A stretch of DNA of 64,000 bases, from the NCBI RefSeq assembly GCF_044385915.1, contig NZ_JBISCC010000109.1:1-64000 (forward strand), in the 5' to 3' direction. This stretch comes from Thalassobellus citreus (GTDB lineage Bacteria > Bacteroidota > Bacteroidia > Flavobacteriales > Flavobacteriaceae). The notes under the pieces are model-generated. The model was given only the letters and a program-made list of their open reading frames with translations. It ran no database searches and was not told where the DNA came from. Below are positions 16,915-25,856 of the stretch, in pieces (within the stretch, counting starts at the first letter, position 1; each line of letters opens with the position of its first letter). Position numbers and translations under genes: made by a program.

Positions 16915-17151
16915 CTAATTAGAAAATATTTGTCCTCTATGTGGTTTTAAGGCATCTCGTATAGGTTTCATTTCATTATCATTAACAACCATAAAAGCAA
17001 TACTATGCAAAGGTGTGAGTTGTTTAAAACCAGTAATGTTTAACTCTGTTTTTTTTATAGCTATATATTCTTTTAAATGAATTTCATGGTGTTCAGCAAT
17101 TTTTAGCGAATCAGGTCCGCGAAAATCCCAAATAAGTTTTAATTGTCTCAT
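16915..17151 (-). CDS. Small conserved-looking hypothetical protein
   Basis: A 78-residue cytoplasmic protein, starting at MRQLKLIWDFRG rather than seven codons earlier because a methionine directly before the compact globular sequence is more likely. It has no signal peptide or membrane helix. The segment LIWDFRGPDSLKIAEHHEIHLKEY is rich in histidine and acidic residues, and the tail KPHRGQIFSN is basic. I recall similar small proteins across Flavobacteriia but know of no function. It stands in a spacer between the DUF1593 gene and the divergent isomerase operon, 135 bases before the latter. Codon use looks like that of the neighbours, which supports a real gene. Confidence 0.65.
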   Translation of the reverse strand: MRQLKLIWDFRGPDSLKIAEHHEIHLKEYIAIKKTELNITGFKQLTPLHSIAFMVVNDNEMKPIRDALKPHRGQIFSN

Positions 17152-17230
17152 GTTTTTAATGAAAATTAACAAGTCAAATATAGTTTAAAATGCGAAATAA
17201 TTTTGTTTTTAACGCGTTTGTTAAAGCAAC

Positions 17231-17260
17231 TTGTATTATAGGTTAATATTAGTATTTTTG
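17231..17260 (+). promoter_or_regulatory. Candidate Bacteroidota-type promoter of the isomerase operon
   Basis: TTG (17231-17233), 19 bases, then TATTTTTG (17253-17260), matching the TTG/TAnnTTTG consensus. It lies 26 bases before the start of the first PPIase gene. Confidence 0.65.
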
Positions 17261-17286
17261 TCAAAACCATTAAATTAAAATTTCAT

Positions 17287-19242
17287 ATGCAACTAAAGTC
17301 ACTTTCATTATTTTTATTTATTCTTTTTTTTACTAAAGTTACTGCTCAAACTACACAAGGAGATGTACTTTTTACTGTTGGAGATAATGCTGTTTATTCT
17401 TCAGAATTTATAAGAGTTTATAATAAAAATTTAGATTTAGTTCAAGATGAGTCGCAAAAAGATGTTGATGAATATTTAAAACTTTTTACTAATTATAAGT
17501 TGAAGTTAAAAGAGGCAAGGGCCTTAGAGTTTGATAAAAAGCCAACTTATCTTAGAGAATTATCAAATTATAGAAAACAATTAGCTAAAAGTTTTGTTAC
17601 AGATACAGAGGTAACTGAAGCTTTAATAGAGGAGGCTTATCAAAGAATTTCTTACGATGTAAAGGCTAATCATATTTTAATAAAAATTGATGAAAGTGCA
17701 AGTCCAAAAGATACTTTGGTAGCTTATAATAATATTATAAAATTACGAAATAGAGCTTTAAAAGAAGGTTTCGAGGTTGTTAGAAGAGAAGTTCATAACG
17801 GAAAAACTGTTTATGGAGAAGAATTAGGTTATTTTTCAGGTTTTAAAATGGTTTATAAGTTTGAAACAGCTGCGTTTAATACGCCAGTAGGAGAAATATC
17901 GCAACCTTTTAGAACTAGGTTTGGTTACCATATTATAAATGTTCAAGATAAAAGAAAATCTCTAGGCGAACGAACTGTAGCTCATATAATGGTTGCTAAA
18001 AACGAGGCTGATTCTTTAGCAGAAAAACCCGAGAATAGAATTCAAGATATTTATAAAAAGTTACAACAAGGTGAAGATTTTGAAGCCTTAGCTAAACAGT
18101 TTTCAGATGATAAAGCAACGGCTTCAAAAGGAGGTATGCTATCACCTTTTTCAAGAGGTCAAATTGGTGTTCAAGAATTTGAAGATGTAGCTTTTGCATT
18201 AAATAATGAAGGAGACGTTTCTGAGCCATTTAAAACTAAATTTGGTTGGCATATAGTTAAACTTTACAATAAAAAACTTATTCCTTCATTTCAAGTTATA
18301 AAACTAGAGTTAGAACAAAAAGTGAAGCGTGATGCAAGAGCGAAATTAATTGATGAAGCGTTGTATAATTCATTAAAAGAAAAATATAATGTTACAACTG
18401 AGCAACCAGCATTAAAATATTTTTCATCTATTTTAAATGATGATTATTTTAAAAGAGCTTGGGAACTTCCAAATGATTTTAATGCTAGAACACCTTTAAT
18501 TAAAATTGGAGACAAACAATTTAACTACAACGATTTTGGAGCATTTTTATTAAGAAAACAACGAGATGTAGATGCTAAATTAAGTTTTGATGCTATTGTT
18601 TCAAAGCAATATGAAGCGTTTTTAAATGAAAATTTAGTTAAATATCAAGAAGATAATTTAGAAAATGAAAATGAAGAATTTGCTCATATTGTAGAAGAAT
18701 ATAGAGACGGTTTGTTACTATTTGATTTAATGGAAAATACCATCTGGAATTCTGCCAAAACAGATACTATTGAAGTTCAAGAATATTACAATAATTATAA
18801 AAGTAATTATACATTACCTAAAAGAGTTGAAGCGATAGTAGCATCTTCAACAAAACAAAAAACACTTAAAAAAGTTTCTAAGTTATTAGTAGAAGGCATG
18901 GCTTTAGATCAGATAAAATCTTTAGTTAACAGTAATGATAAAGTAGATGTAATTTTTACCAGTGGTACTATGGATGACACTCATCAAGCGCTTCCAAAAG
19001 AGTTTTTGTTCGAAAAAGGAATTTCAAAAATATATACTCATAATAATGCTTTTGTAGTCGTTCAAGTAAAAGAAATATTGCCAGAAACACAAAAAACGTT
19101 TGACGAAGCAAAAGGCGCTGTTATTTCAGATTATCAAGCATATAAAGAAGAAAAATGGCTTAAAGATTTAGCAAATAAATATAAAATAGTTATTAATCAA
19201 GAGACTTTAAACAAGGTGAAATCTCAAATAAAAAACCAATAA
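17287..19242 (+). CDS. Periplasmic peptidyl-prolyl isomerase with two parvulin domains
   Basis: A 651-residue exported folding factor that catalyses proline isomerisation and probably chaperones outer-membrane or secreted proteins. Residues 1-20 are a signal peptide ending VTAQ. An N-terminal SurA/PpiC-like helical part is followed by two parvulin domains: the first around VKANHILIKIDE to FGYHIINVQDK (about 122-222) and the second around ERTVAHIMVAKNE to FGWHIVKLYNK (about 233-335), the latter with the typical GGMLSPF and EFEDVAFAL blocks. The remaining 300 residues are helical with a third, degenerate segment (ALPKEFLFEKG...VQVKEILPE). It is the first gene of a four-gene operon (isomerase, lipoprotein, SurA, MoxR) with a good promoter match just upstream. 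Confidence 0.92.
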   Translation: MQLKSLSLFLFILFFTKVTAQTTQGDVLFTVGDNAVYSSEFIRVYNKNLDLVQDESQKDVDEYLKLFTNYKLKLKEARALEFDKKPTYLRELSNYRKQLAKSFVTDTEVTEALIEEAYQRISYDVKANHILIKIDESASPKDTLVAYNNIIKLRNRALKEGFEVVRREVHNGKTVYGEELGYFSGFKMVYKFETAAFNTPVGEISQPFRTRFGYHIINVQDKRKSLGERTVAHIMVAKNEADSLAEKPENRIQDIYKKLQQGEDFEALAKQFSDDKATASKGGMLSPFSRGQIGVQEFEDVAFALNNEGDVSEPFKTKFGWHIVKLYNKKLIPSFQVIKLELEQKVKRDARAKLIDEALYNSLKEKYNVTTEQPALKYFSSILNDDYFKRAWELPNDFNARTPLIKIGDKQFNYNDFGAFLLRKQRDVDAKLSFDAIVSKQYEAFLNENLVKYQEDNLENENEEFAHIVEEYRDGLLLFDLMENTIWNSAKTDTIEVQEYYNNYKSNYTLPKRVEAIVASSTKQKTLKKVSKLLVEGMALDQIKSLVNSNDKVDVIFTSGTMDDTHQALPKEFLFEKGISKIYTHNNAFVVVQVKEILPETQKTFDEAKGAVISDYQAYKEEKWLKDLANKYKIVINQETLNKVKSQIKNQ

Positions 19243-20094
19243 GTGCGTTTAAAATCCCTCATTCTGTTATTACTTATTATTGTAACATCCTGCGAGTTTT
19301 TAAAAAAAACGGATGAAGGAGTTCCAGTGGCTAGAGTTAATAATGTTTATTTATATCAAGAAGATATAAAAGATATAGTGCCTGAAGGTACAGTATCACA
19401 AGACAGTATGCTTTTAGTTCAAAATTTTATTAATAAATGGGCCACTCAGCAACTGTTTTTAGATGGAGCATTGCTTAATTTAAGTGAAACAAAGCAACAA
19501 ACTTTTAATAAATTAGTAGACCAATATAAAAACGATTTGTATACCAAAGCTTATCTAGATGCTTTGGTAAGAAGAAGTATAGATACTATTGTAAATATCC
19601 AAGAAGCCGAAGATTATTATAATGGTAATAAAGAAGCGTTTAAATTAAATGAAGAACTTATAAAGTTTCGATATATTCATGTAGATGAGAATATTATTGA
19701 TTTTAAGAATATTGAAAAGAAGTTTAAATCGTTTAATGAAGAAGATAAAAAGGAGTTAGATTCTATTTCTATTCAGTTTAAATCATATTCATTGAATGAT
19801 TCTATTTGGATACGAATTAATCAGGTAATTGATAAAATACCTGCTTTAAATGCCGAAAATAAAAATCAACTGTTAAAAAAATCTAATTTTGTACAACTCA
19901 AAGATTCATTAGGAGTATATTTGATGCAAATTAATGATGTTTTGTTACGAAATGATACGGCTCCTCTAGAGTATGTAAAGCCAACGATAGATCAAATCGT
20001 TATTAATAAGCGAAAGCTAGAACTTATTAGAAAATTAGAAAAAGATATTACTAAGGATGCTGTTAAAAATAAACAATTTGAAATTTACAATTAA
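19243..20094 (+). CDS. PPIase-operon lipoprotein, GTG start
   Basis: A 283-residue lipoprotein whose signal peptide ends IVTSCEF (cysteine near residue 17). The start is GTG, immediately after the TAA of the preceding gene with no intervening base, which suggests coupled translation. The layout (VARVNNVYLYQEDIKDIVP, then a long charged helical region) resembles the N-terminal chaperone part of SurA/PpiC proteins, but I see no convincing parvulin catalytic block. It may therefore be a chaperone-only partner of its two neighbours. Flavobacterial genomes often annotate such proteins as peptidyl-prolyl isomerases on this resemblance. Location is the periplasmic face of a membrane. Confidence 0.82.
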   Translation: MRLKSLILLLLIIVTSCEFLKKTDEGVPVARVNNVYLYQEDIKDIVPEGTVSQDSMLLVQNFINKWATQQLFLDGALLNLSETKQQTFNKLVDQYKNDLYTKAYLDALVRRSIDTIVNIQEAEDYYNGNKEAFKLNEELIKFRYIHVDENIIDFKNIEKKFKSFNEEDKKELDSISIQFKSYSLNDSIWIRINQVIDKIPALNAENKNQLLKKSNFVQLKDSLGVYLMQINDVLLRNDTAPLEYVKPTIDQIVINKRKLELIRKLEKDITKDAVKNKQFEIYN

Positions 20095-20095
20095 T

Positions 20096-21568
20096 TTGAA
20101 AAACCTATTACTATTAAGCATATCATTACTAGTTGTAAATGCTATGTCTGCTCAGGAAATTATAGAAGATGCAAAGGAGGTTAAGGTAGATACACTTCAT
20201 GTAGCTAATGATAAACCTGTAGATTCTTTGTCTGCTGTTGTTAATGCTAAAATAGTAGATTCAATTAGAACATATAGAGCTGTTAAAGTTGATGGTGTTG
20301 CTGCTGTTGTAGGCGATTTTATAGTTTTAGACTCTGATGTAGAAAAAAACAGATTGCAATTAGAAGCTAGTGGATATGATGCAAAAAACATAACTGACTG
20401 CGAATTATTTGGTAAGCTTTTAGAAGATAAACTATATGCACACCATGCTATTCAAGATAGTTTACCAGTTTCCGATGCTGAAATTCGTCAAAATGTAGAT
20501 TACCAAATTCAACAGTTTTTACAACAAGTGAATGGTAATATGGATAGACTTTTAAAGTTATATAAAAAAGAAGATGAAAAGACTTTAAGAGATGAAATGT
20601 TTGAGGTTAATAAAGGTAATTATTTAGCACAAAAAATGCAAGCTAAAATTGTTGAAGAAGTAGAAGTTACTCCAGAGGAAGTAAGAGACTTTTTTAATAA
20701 AATACCTAAAGATGAAAGACCAAGGTTTGGAACTGAACTTAAAGTTGCTCAAATTGTTACAGAACCAAAAGTGTCTGCTGAAGAAAAGCAAAAGGTTATA
20801 GATAGATTAAAGGGGTTTAAAAAAGATGTCGTTGAAAATGGTGCCAGTTTTCGTTCTAAAGTTGTTTTGTATGGAGAAGATCCTGGTATAAAACAATCAG
20901 GTTACCATTACATATTAGATAGAAAAAAACCAAAAATGGTTAAGGAATTTAGACAGGTAGCTTTTTCACTTCAAGAAGGCGAAGTGTCTGATCCTTTTGA
21001 AACAGATTATGGATTTCATATTATTCATTTAGAAAAAATATTAGGACAACAATATGTGGTTAGTCATGTTCTTTTGATGCCAAAAGTTTCTATAGAAGCA
21101 GAAAAAGAAGCAAAAGAGCGTCTTAATAAAATAAGAGAACGTATTGTAAGTGGCGATATTACTTTTGCTGATGCGGCTAAAGAAGCTAGTGATGAAAAAG
21201 AGACTAAAGGAGATGGCGGACAATTAATAAATCCTAGTACACAAGATTACAATTTTGAATTAACTAAAATGGAAACTGAATTATATTCCCAAATTCAAAA
21301 TTTAAAAGATGGAGAGGTTAGTCTTATTCAAACCGAACAAGATAGAAAAGGAAATAAGAAGTATAAAATTTTAATGGTTACAGATAGAATAGATGATCAT
21401 GAGGCTGATTATGCGCGCGATTATTTAAAAATTAAAGGTCTAGCTCTTGATGAAAAAAGGATAAAGACCATTGAAGAATGGCAAAAGAAAAAAATATTAG
21501 ACACTTATATTAAAGTAAGTGGTGAGTATAGAAATTGCGAATTTTCTAGTAACTGGTTAAAAAAGTAA
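20096..21568 (+). CDS. surA: SurA-type periplasmic chaperone / peptidyl-prolyl isomerase, probable TTG start
   Basis: A 490-residue SurA homologue. An ATG at 20057 would overlap the previous gene by 38 bases and spoil the signal peptide. The TTG at 20096, one base after that gene's stop, gives MKNLLLLSISLLVVNAMSAQ, a normal signal peptide, and is preferred. Domains: N-terminal chaperone core beginning VDGVAAVVGDFIVLDSDVEK, parvulin domain 1 around LKVAQIVTEPKVS to YGFHIIHLEKIL (about 210-310), and parvulin domain 2 around YVVSHVLLMPKVS to the TDRIDDHEADYARD end (about 315-440). SurA delivers outer-membrane beta-barrels to the BAM complex. It sits between the lipoprotein and the MoxR gene, four bases before the latter. 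Confidence 0.92.
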   Translation: MKNLLLLSISLLVVNAMSAQEIIEDAKEVKVDTLHVANDKPVDSLSAVVNAKIVDSIRTYRAVKVDGVAAVVGDFIVLDSDVEKNRLQLEASGYDAKNITDCELFGKLLEDKLYAHHAIQDSLPVSDAEIRQNVDYQIQQFLQQVNGNMDRLLKLYKKEDEKTLRDEMFEVNKGNYLAQKMQAKIVEEVEVTPEEVRDFFNKIPKDERPRFGTELKVAQIVTEPKVSAEEKQKVIDRLKGFKKDVVENGASFRSKVVLYGEDPGIKQSGYHYILDRKKPKMVKEFRQVAFSLQEGEVSDPFETDYGFHIIHLEKILGQQYVVSHVLLMPKVSIEAEKEAKERLNKIRERIVSGDITFADAAKEASDEKETKGDGGQLINPSTQDYNFELTKMETELYSQIQNLKDGEVSLIQTEQDRKGNKKYKILMVTDRIDDHEADYARDYLKIKGLALDEKRIKTIEEWQKKKILDTYIKVSGEYRNCEFSSNWLKK

Positions 21569-21572
21569 TGTT

Positions 21573-22526
21573 ATGTCTGATGTAGCTGCTATAGAAAATT
21601 TTGTTAAGCAATATAAAGATTTAAAAACCGAAATAGCAAAAGTTATAATTGGTCAAGACGAAGTTGTAAATCAAATATTAATTTCTATATTTTCTGGAGG
21701 CCATTCTTTACTTATTGGAGTACCAGGATTGGCTAAAACTTTAATGGTAAATACCATTGCGCAAGCTTTAGGTCTAGATTTTAAACGTATTCAGTTTACA
21801 CCAGATTTAATGCCTAGTGATATTTTAGGAAGTGAGATTTTAGATGAAGACCGTCATTTTAAATTTATAAAAGGGCCCATTTTTGCAAATATTATTTTAG
21901 CTGACGAGATTAACAGAACACCTCCAAAAACACAAGCAGCTTTATTGGAAGCTATGCAAGAGCGATCTGTAACAGTAGCCGGACATAATTATAAATTAGA
22001 ATTACCATATTTTGTTTTAGCAACGCAAAACCCTATTGAGCAAGAAGGAACATATCCGTTACCGGAAGCACAGTTAGACCGTTTTATGTTTGCTATTAAT
22101 TTAGATTATCCTTCTTTTGAAGAAGAAGTACAAGTTGTTAAAGCAACAACAAATGATGCGCCAGCAAAAGTAAATGCATTATTTGCGGCAAAAGAAATTG
22201 TAGAGTTTCAGCATTTAATTCGTCGTATTCCAGTAGCCGATAATGTTATTGAATATGCCGTTGCTATGGTTGGAAAAACAAGACCAAATAGTGATGCAGC
22301 TCCAGATTTAGTAAAAACTTATATTGATTGGGGAGCAGGTCCAAGAGCGTCACAAAACTTAATTTTGGCAGCAAAAACGCATGCAGCAATACATGGCAAA
22401 TTTTCTCCAGATATTGAAAATGTACAAGCTGTAGCTCAGAGTATTCTTAGACACAGAATTATAAAAAACTATAAAGCAGAGGCAGAAGGCGTTTCTGAAG
22501 AAGATATTATTAAGAGTCTATTTTAA
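21573..22526 (+). CDS. MoxR-family AAA+ ATPase
   Basis: A 317-residue cytoplasmic AAA+ ATPase. Walker A is GVPGLAKT near residue 50, Walker B is ILADEINR near 110, sensor 1 lies in VLATQNPIEQEGTYPLPEAQ near 150, and the MoxR-specific ALLEAMQE follows Walker B. These ATPases act as chaperones that mature or assemble partner complexes, usually with DUF58 and von Willebrand-domain proteins encoded next to them. Here no DUF58 or BatA/BatB gene follows; instead a 381-base spacer leads to acnB. It is four bases downstream of surA, so it belongs to the folding operon. That placement hints at an envelope-related role, but this is inference. Confidence 0.95.
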   Translation: MSDVAAIENFVKQYKDLKTEIAKVIIGQDEVVNQILISIFSGGHSLLIGVPGLAKTLMVNTIAQALGLDFKRIQFTPDLMPSDILGSEILDEDRHFKFIKGPIFANIILADEINRTPPKTQAALLEAMQERSVTVAGHNYKLELPYFVLATQNPIEQEGTYPLPEAQLDRFMFAINLDYPSFEEEVQVVKATTNDAPAKVNALFAAKEIVEFQHLIRRIPVADNVIEYAVAMVGKTRPNSDAAPDLVKTYIDWGAGPRASQNLILAAKTHAAIHGKFSPDIENVQAVAQSILRHRIIKNYKAEAEGVSEEDIIKSLF

Positions 22527-22907
22527 AGAGTTATCTTATTCATAAAATTTTTATTGTCAATTATAAAAGTCAATAATAAATTTTTGATATTCTTGACTTA
22601 TTAATAAGCTTTATTGTAGCTAACTTATTAAATCCTCAGTTTTAGTATTAAATTCATGATAAATGATTAGTCATTTTATTTTTTAATACCACTATAATAA
22701 TTTCATATAGAACCTTTGTGTATTCTTTTTAATATTTTTAAATCTTTGCATTAATTTTGTATTTTGCGTCGCTTTTTAAAATTTAATTTTTAACGCATAT
22801 AAATTTGTTTAAGCAAAAATTCTAATTACAGATTGTGTTGTTCTCACATCTCATGAATTAGCTATTATTACTTACTCAAATTAATTTAATATTGAAATAT
22901 ATCTCAT
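22527..22907. other. Intergenic spacer before acnB
   Basis: 381 AT-rich bases with no credible open frame or RNA gene. It contains a loose stem (AAGTCAA near 22569 with TTGACTT near 22595) that could be a weak terminator for moxR. A promoter-like TAATTTTG lies at 22752-22759, leaving a leader of about 140 bases before acnB. Confidence 0.5.
22752..22759 (+). promoter_or_regulatory. Candidate -7 box for acnB
   Basis: TAATTTTG fits TAnnTTTG. I see no TTG at the expected upstream distance, so the assignment is weak. Confidence 0.35.
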
Positions 22908-25685
22908 ATGAACACCTATAAAGATTACATCAAGGAGATTGAAGAACGAAAAGTTCAAGGTCTTAATCCAAAGCCAATTGATGGTGGCGATTTGTTAAGC
23001 GAAATTATCGCTCAAATTAAAGATACTTCTAATCCATACAGAGAAGATTCTTTAAAGTTTTTTATTTATAATACCTTGCCAGGAACAACAAGTGCTGCAG
23101 GTGTAAAAGCAGCATTTTTAAAAGAGATTATTCTTGGAGAATCTGTTGTAGAAGAAATTTCAATGGCTTTTGCTTTTGAACAATTATCGCATATGAAGGG
23201 TGGACCTTCTATTGGTGTGTTACTTGATTTAGCTTTAGGAGAAGATGCTTCAATTGCTAAACAAGCAGCTACAGTTTTAAAAACACAAGTGTTTTTATAC
23301 GAAGCAGATATAGAGCGTTTAGAAGCAGCTTATAATAACGGAAGTGAAATAGCAAAAGAACTTATAGAAAGTTACGCACAAGCAGAATTTTTTACAAAAT
23401 TACCAGAGATTGATGAAGAGATTGAAGTCGTTACTTTTATTGCAGGAGTAGGAGATATTTCAACAGATTTATTGTCTCCAGGTGGTGATGCACATTCTAG
23501 ATCAGATCGTGAGTTACATGGTCAGTGTTTATTCGAACACAATAAAGAAATGCAAAACGAACTTTCAGCATTGAAAGAAAAGCATCCAGACAAGCGTGTG
23601 ATGCTAATTGCAGAAAAAGGTACCATGGGTGTTGGTTCGTCAAGAATGTCTGGTGTAAATAATGTGGCTTTATGGACAGGTATACCAGGTAGCCCTTATG
23701 TACCATTTATAAATATAGCTCCTGTAATTGCAGGAACAAACGGAATTTCACCTATTTTCTTAACAACTGTAGGAGTAACAGGTGGTATTGGTATTGATTT
23801 AAAAAACTGGGTAAAACAAAAAGATGCTGATGGTAACACTATTTTTGATGCAGATGGAGAGCCAGTTTTAGAGCAAACATATTCTGTTGAAACAGGTACT
23901 GTACTTACAATAAACACAAAAACTAAAAAATTATATAACGGAGATAAGGAATTAAAAGATATTTCTGCAGCATTAACGCCACAAAAAATGGAGTTTATCA
24001 AAGCAGGTGGATCTTATGCTGTTGTCTTCGGTAAAAAATTACAAACAATTGCTGCTAGAATTTTAGGAATTGAGATTCCTCAAGTGTATGCTAATTCAAA
24101 AGAAATTTCTATTGAAGGACAAGGTTTAACAGCAGTAGAGAAAATATTCAATAAAAATGCCGTTGGTAATACACCAGGAAAAACATTGCATGCAGGTTCT
24201 GATGTAAGAGTGGAAGTAAACATTGTGGGTTCTCAAGATACTACAGGTTTAATGACGTCTCAGGAATTAGAAATGATGGCTGCTAAGGTTATTTCTCCTA
24301 TTGTTGATGGTGCATACCAATCTGGATGTCATACGGCTTCAGTTTGGGACGATAAGTCTAAGGCTAATATTCCTAGATTAATGAAGTTTATGAATGACTT
24401 CGGATTAATTACAGCGCGTGATCCAAAAGGTCAATACCACGCTATGACCGATGTTATTCACAAAGTATTGAATGATATTACTGTTGGAGATTGGGACATC
24501 ATTATTGGTGGAGATTCTCATACACGTATGTCTAAAGGTGTTGCTTTTGGAGCAGATTCAGGAACCGTTGCTTTAGCATTAGCAACAGGTGAGGCTACTA
24601 TGCCAATTCCAGAATCGGTTAAAGTAACGTTTAAAGGTAATATGAAGTCTTACATGGATTTCCGTGATGTGGTACATGCTACACAACAACAAATGTTAAA
24701 ACAGTTTGGTGGAGAAAACGTATTCCAAGGAAGAATTATTGAGGTTCACATTGGAACATTAACTTCAGATCAAGCCTTTACATTTACAGATTGGACTGCA
24801 GAAATGAAAGCGAAAGCTTCTATTTGTATTTCAGAAGATGAAACGTTAATCGAATCATTAGAGATTTCTAGAGACCGTATCCAAATCATGATTGATAAGG
24901 GTATGGATAACGAAACTCAAGTACTAAAAGGTCTTGTTGATAAAGCAAATACTAGAATAAGTGAATTGAAGTCTGGTGAAAAACCAGCTTTAAGACCAGA
25001 TGCAAATGCTAATTACTATGCAGACGTTGTTATTGATTTAGATGAAATAGCTGAACCAATGATTGCCGATCCAGATGTAAATAATGACGATGTTTCTAAA
25101 CGTTATACACACGATACTATTAGGCCATTATCGTATTATGGTGGTACTAAAAAAGTAGATTTAGGCTTTGTAGGATCTTGTATGGTTCATAAAGGAGATA
25201 TGAAAATTTTAGCTCAAATATTAAAGAATATTGAGGAACAAGAAGGTAAAGTTGAATTTAATGCACCTCTTGTTGTAGCACCTCCAACGTATAATATTGT
25301 TGATGAGTTAAAAGCTGAAGGCGATTGGGAAGTACTTCAAAAATATTCAGGTTTTGAGTTTGATGACAGTGCTCCAAAAGGATTAGCGCGTACTAAATAT
25401 GAAAACATGCTATACTTAGAACGCCCAGGATGTAACTTATGTATGGGTAATCAAGAAAAAGCAGAACCAGGTGATACTGTAATGGCTACTTCAACGCGTT
25501 TATTCCAAGGACGTGTTGTTAAAGATTCTGGTGAGAAAAAAGGTGAGTCTTTATTATCATCTACACCAGTAGTTGTATTATCTACCATTTTAGGAAGAAC
25601 TCCTACTATGGAAGAATATGAAAAAGCTGTTGATGGTATTGTGTTAACTAAGTTTAAACCATCTCAAAAACAATTAGTAATGTAA
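22908..25685 (+). CDS. acnB: Aconitate hydratase B
   Basis: Bifunctional aconitase B / 2-methylisocitrate dehydratase of the TCA cycle, converting citrate to isocitrate with a [4Fe-4S] cluster in the cytoplasm. At 925 residues it is somewhat longer than the roughly 865 of enterobacterial AcnB. It shows the AcnB order: HEAT-like N-terminal domain (about 1-160), swivel domain (about 165-370, with an insertion near 300-350 around KDADGNTIFDADGEPVLEQT), then the cluster domains. Cluster cysteines are in GFVGSCMVHKGD near residue 760 and in RPGCNLCMGNQ near 843. Other hallmarks are GGDSHTRMSKGVAFGADSG and TRLFQGRVVKDSG. A terminator follows, and a second aconitase of a different class starts 171 bases downstream. 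Confidence 0.97.
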   Translation: MNTYKDYIKEIEERKVQGLNPKPIDGGDLLSEIIAQIKDTSNPYREDSLKFFIYNTLPGTTSAAGVKAAFLKEIILGESVVEEISMAFAFEQLSHMKGGPSIGVLLDLALGEDASIAKQAATVLKTQVFLYEADIERLEAAYNNGSEIAKELIESYAQAEFFTKLPEIDEEIEVVTFIAGVGDISTDLLSPGGDAHSRSDRELHGQCLFEHNKEMQNELSALKEKHPDKRVMLIAEKGTMGVGSSRMSGVNNVALWTGIPGSPYVPFINIAPVIAGTNGISPIFLTTVGVTGGIGIDLKNWVKQKDADGNTIFDADGEPVLEQTYSVETGTVLTINTKTKKLYNGDKELKDISAALTPQKMEFIKAGGSYAVVFGKKLQTIAARILGIEIPQVYANSKEISIEGQGLTAVEKIFNKNAVGNTPGKTLHAGSDVRVEVNIVGSQDTTGLMTSQELEMMAAKVISPIVDGAYQSGCHTASVWDDKSKANIPRLMKFMNDFGLITARDPKGQYHAMTDVIHKVLNDITVGDWDIIIGGDSHTRMSKGVAFGADSGTVALALATGEATMPIPESVKVTFKGNMKSYMDFRDVVHATQQQMLKQFGGENVFQGRIIEVHIGTLTSDQAFTFTDWTAEMKAKASICISEDETLIESLEISRDRIQIMIDKGMDNETQVLKGLVDKANTRISELKSGEKPALRPDANANYYADVVIDLDEIAEPMIADPDVNNDDVSKRYTHDTIRPLSYYGGTKKVDLGFVGSCMVHKGDMKILAQILKNIEEQEGKVEFNAPLVVAPPTYNIVDELKAEGDWEVLQKYSGFEFDDSAPKGLARTKYENMLYLERPGCNLCMGNQEKAEPGDTVMATSTRLFQGRVVKDSGEKKGESLLSSTPVVVLSTILGRTPTMEEYEKAVDGIVLTKFKPSQKQLVM

Positions 25686-25709
25686 CTTCTTGTTATTTTA
25701 TAATATTTT

Positions 25710-25741
25710 AAAAGTCCGAATCTTAGATTCGGACTTTTTTT
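25710..25741 (+). terminator. Intrinsic terminator after acnB
   Basis: A 13-bp perfect stem (core AGTCCGAATC/GATTCGGACT, loop TTA) followed by a run of nine or more T. It should isolate acnB from the next aconitase gene. Confidence 0.9.
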
Positions 25742-25802
25742 TTGCACAGAAATTAAATTATCTTAACATATCGATCAACCTTCTGTCTTTAAATGCTGTA
25801 CT

Positions 25803-25810
25803 TATTTTTG
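25803..25810 (+). promoter_or_regulatory. Candidate -7 box for the second aconitase gene
   Basis: TATTTTTG fits TAnnTTTG, 46 bases before the ATG and after the acnB terminator. The -33 position has only a weak TTCTG, so confidence is moderate. Confidence 0.45.
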
Positions 25811-25856
25811 TATCTTACATGCACTAAAAAAACTAAGAATAATTAAAATAAATAAT

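Noticed and set aside
20057..20095. ATG at 20057 as the start of surA
   Set aside because: It would overlap the preceding gene by 38 bases and put a polar stretch before the signal peptide; the TTG at 20096 fits better, though proof is lacking.
22527..22907. Riboswitch or small RNA before acnB
   Set aside because: No conserved stems or known aptamer motifs could be recognised; only a loose 7-bp stem and a promoter-like box.
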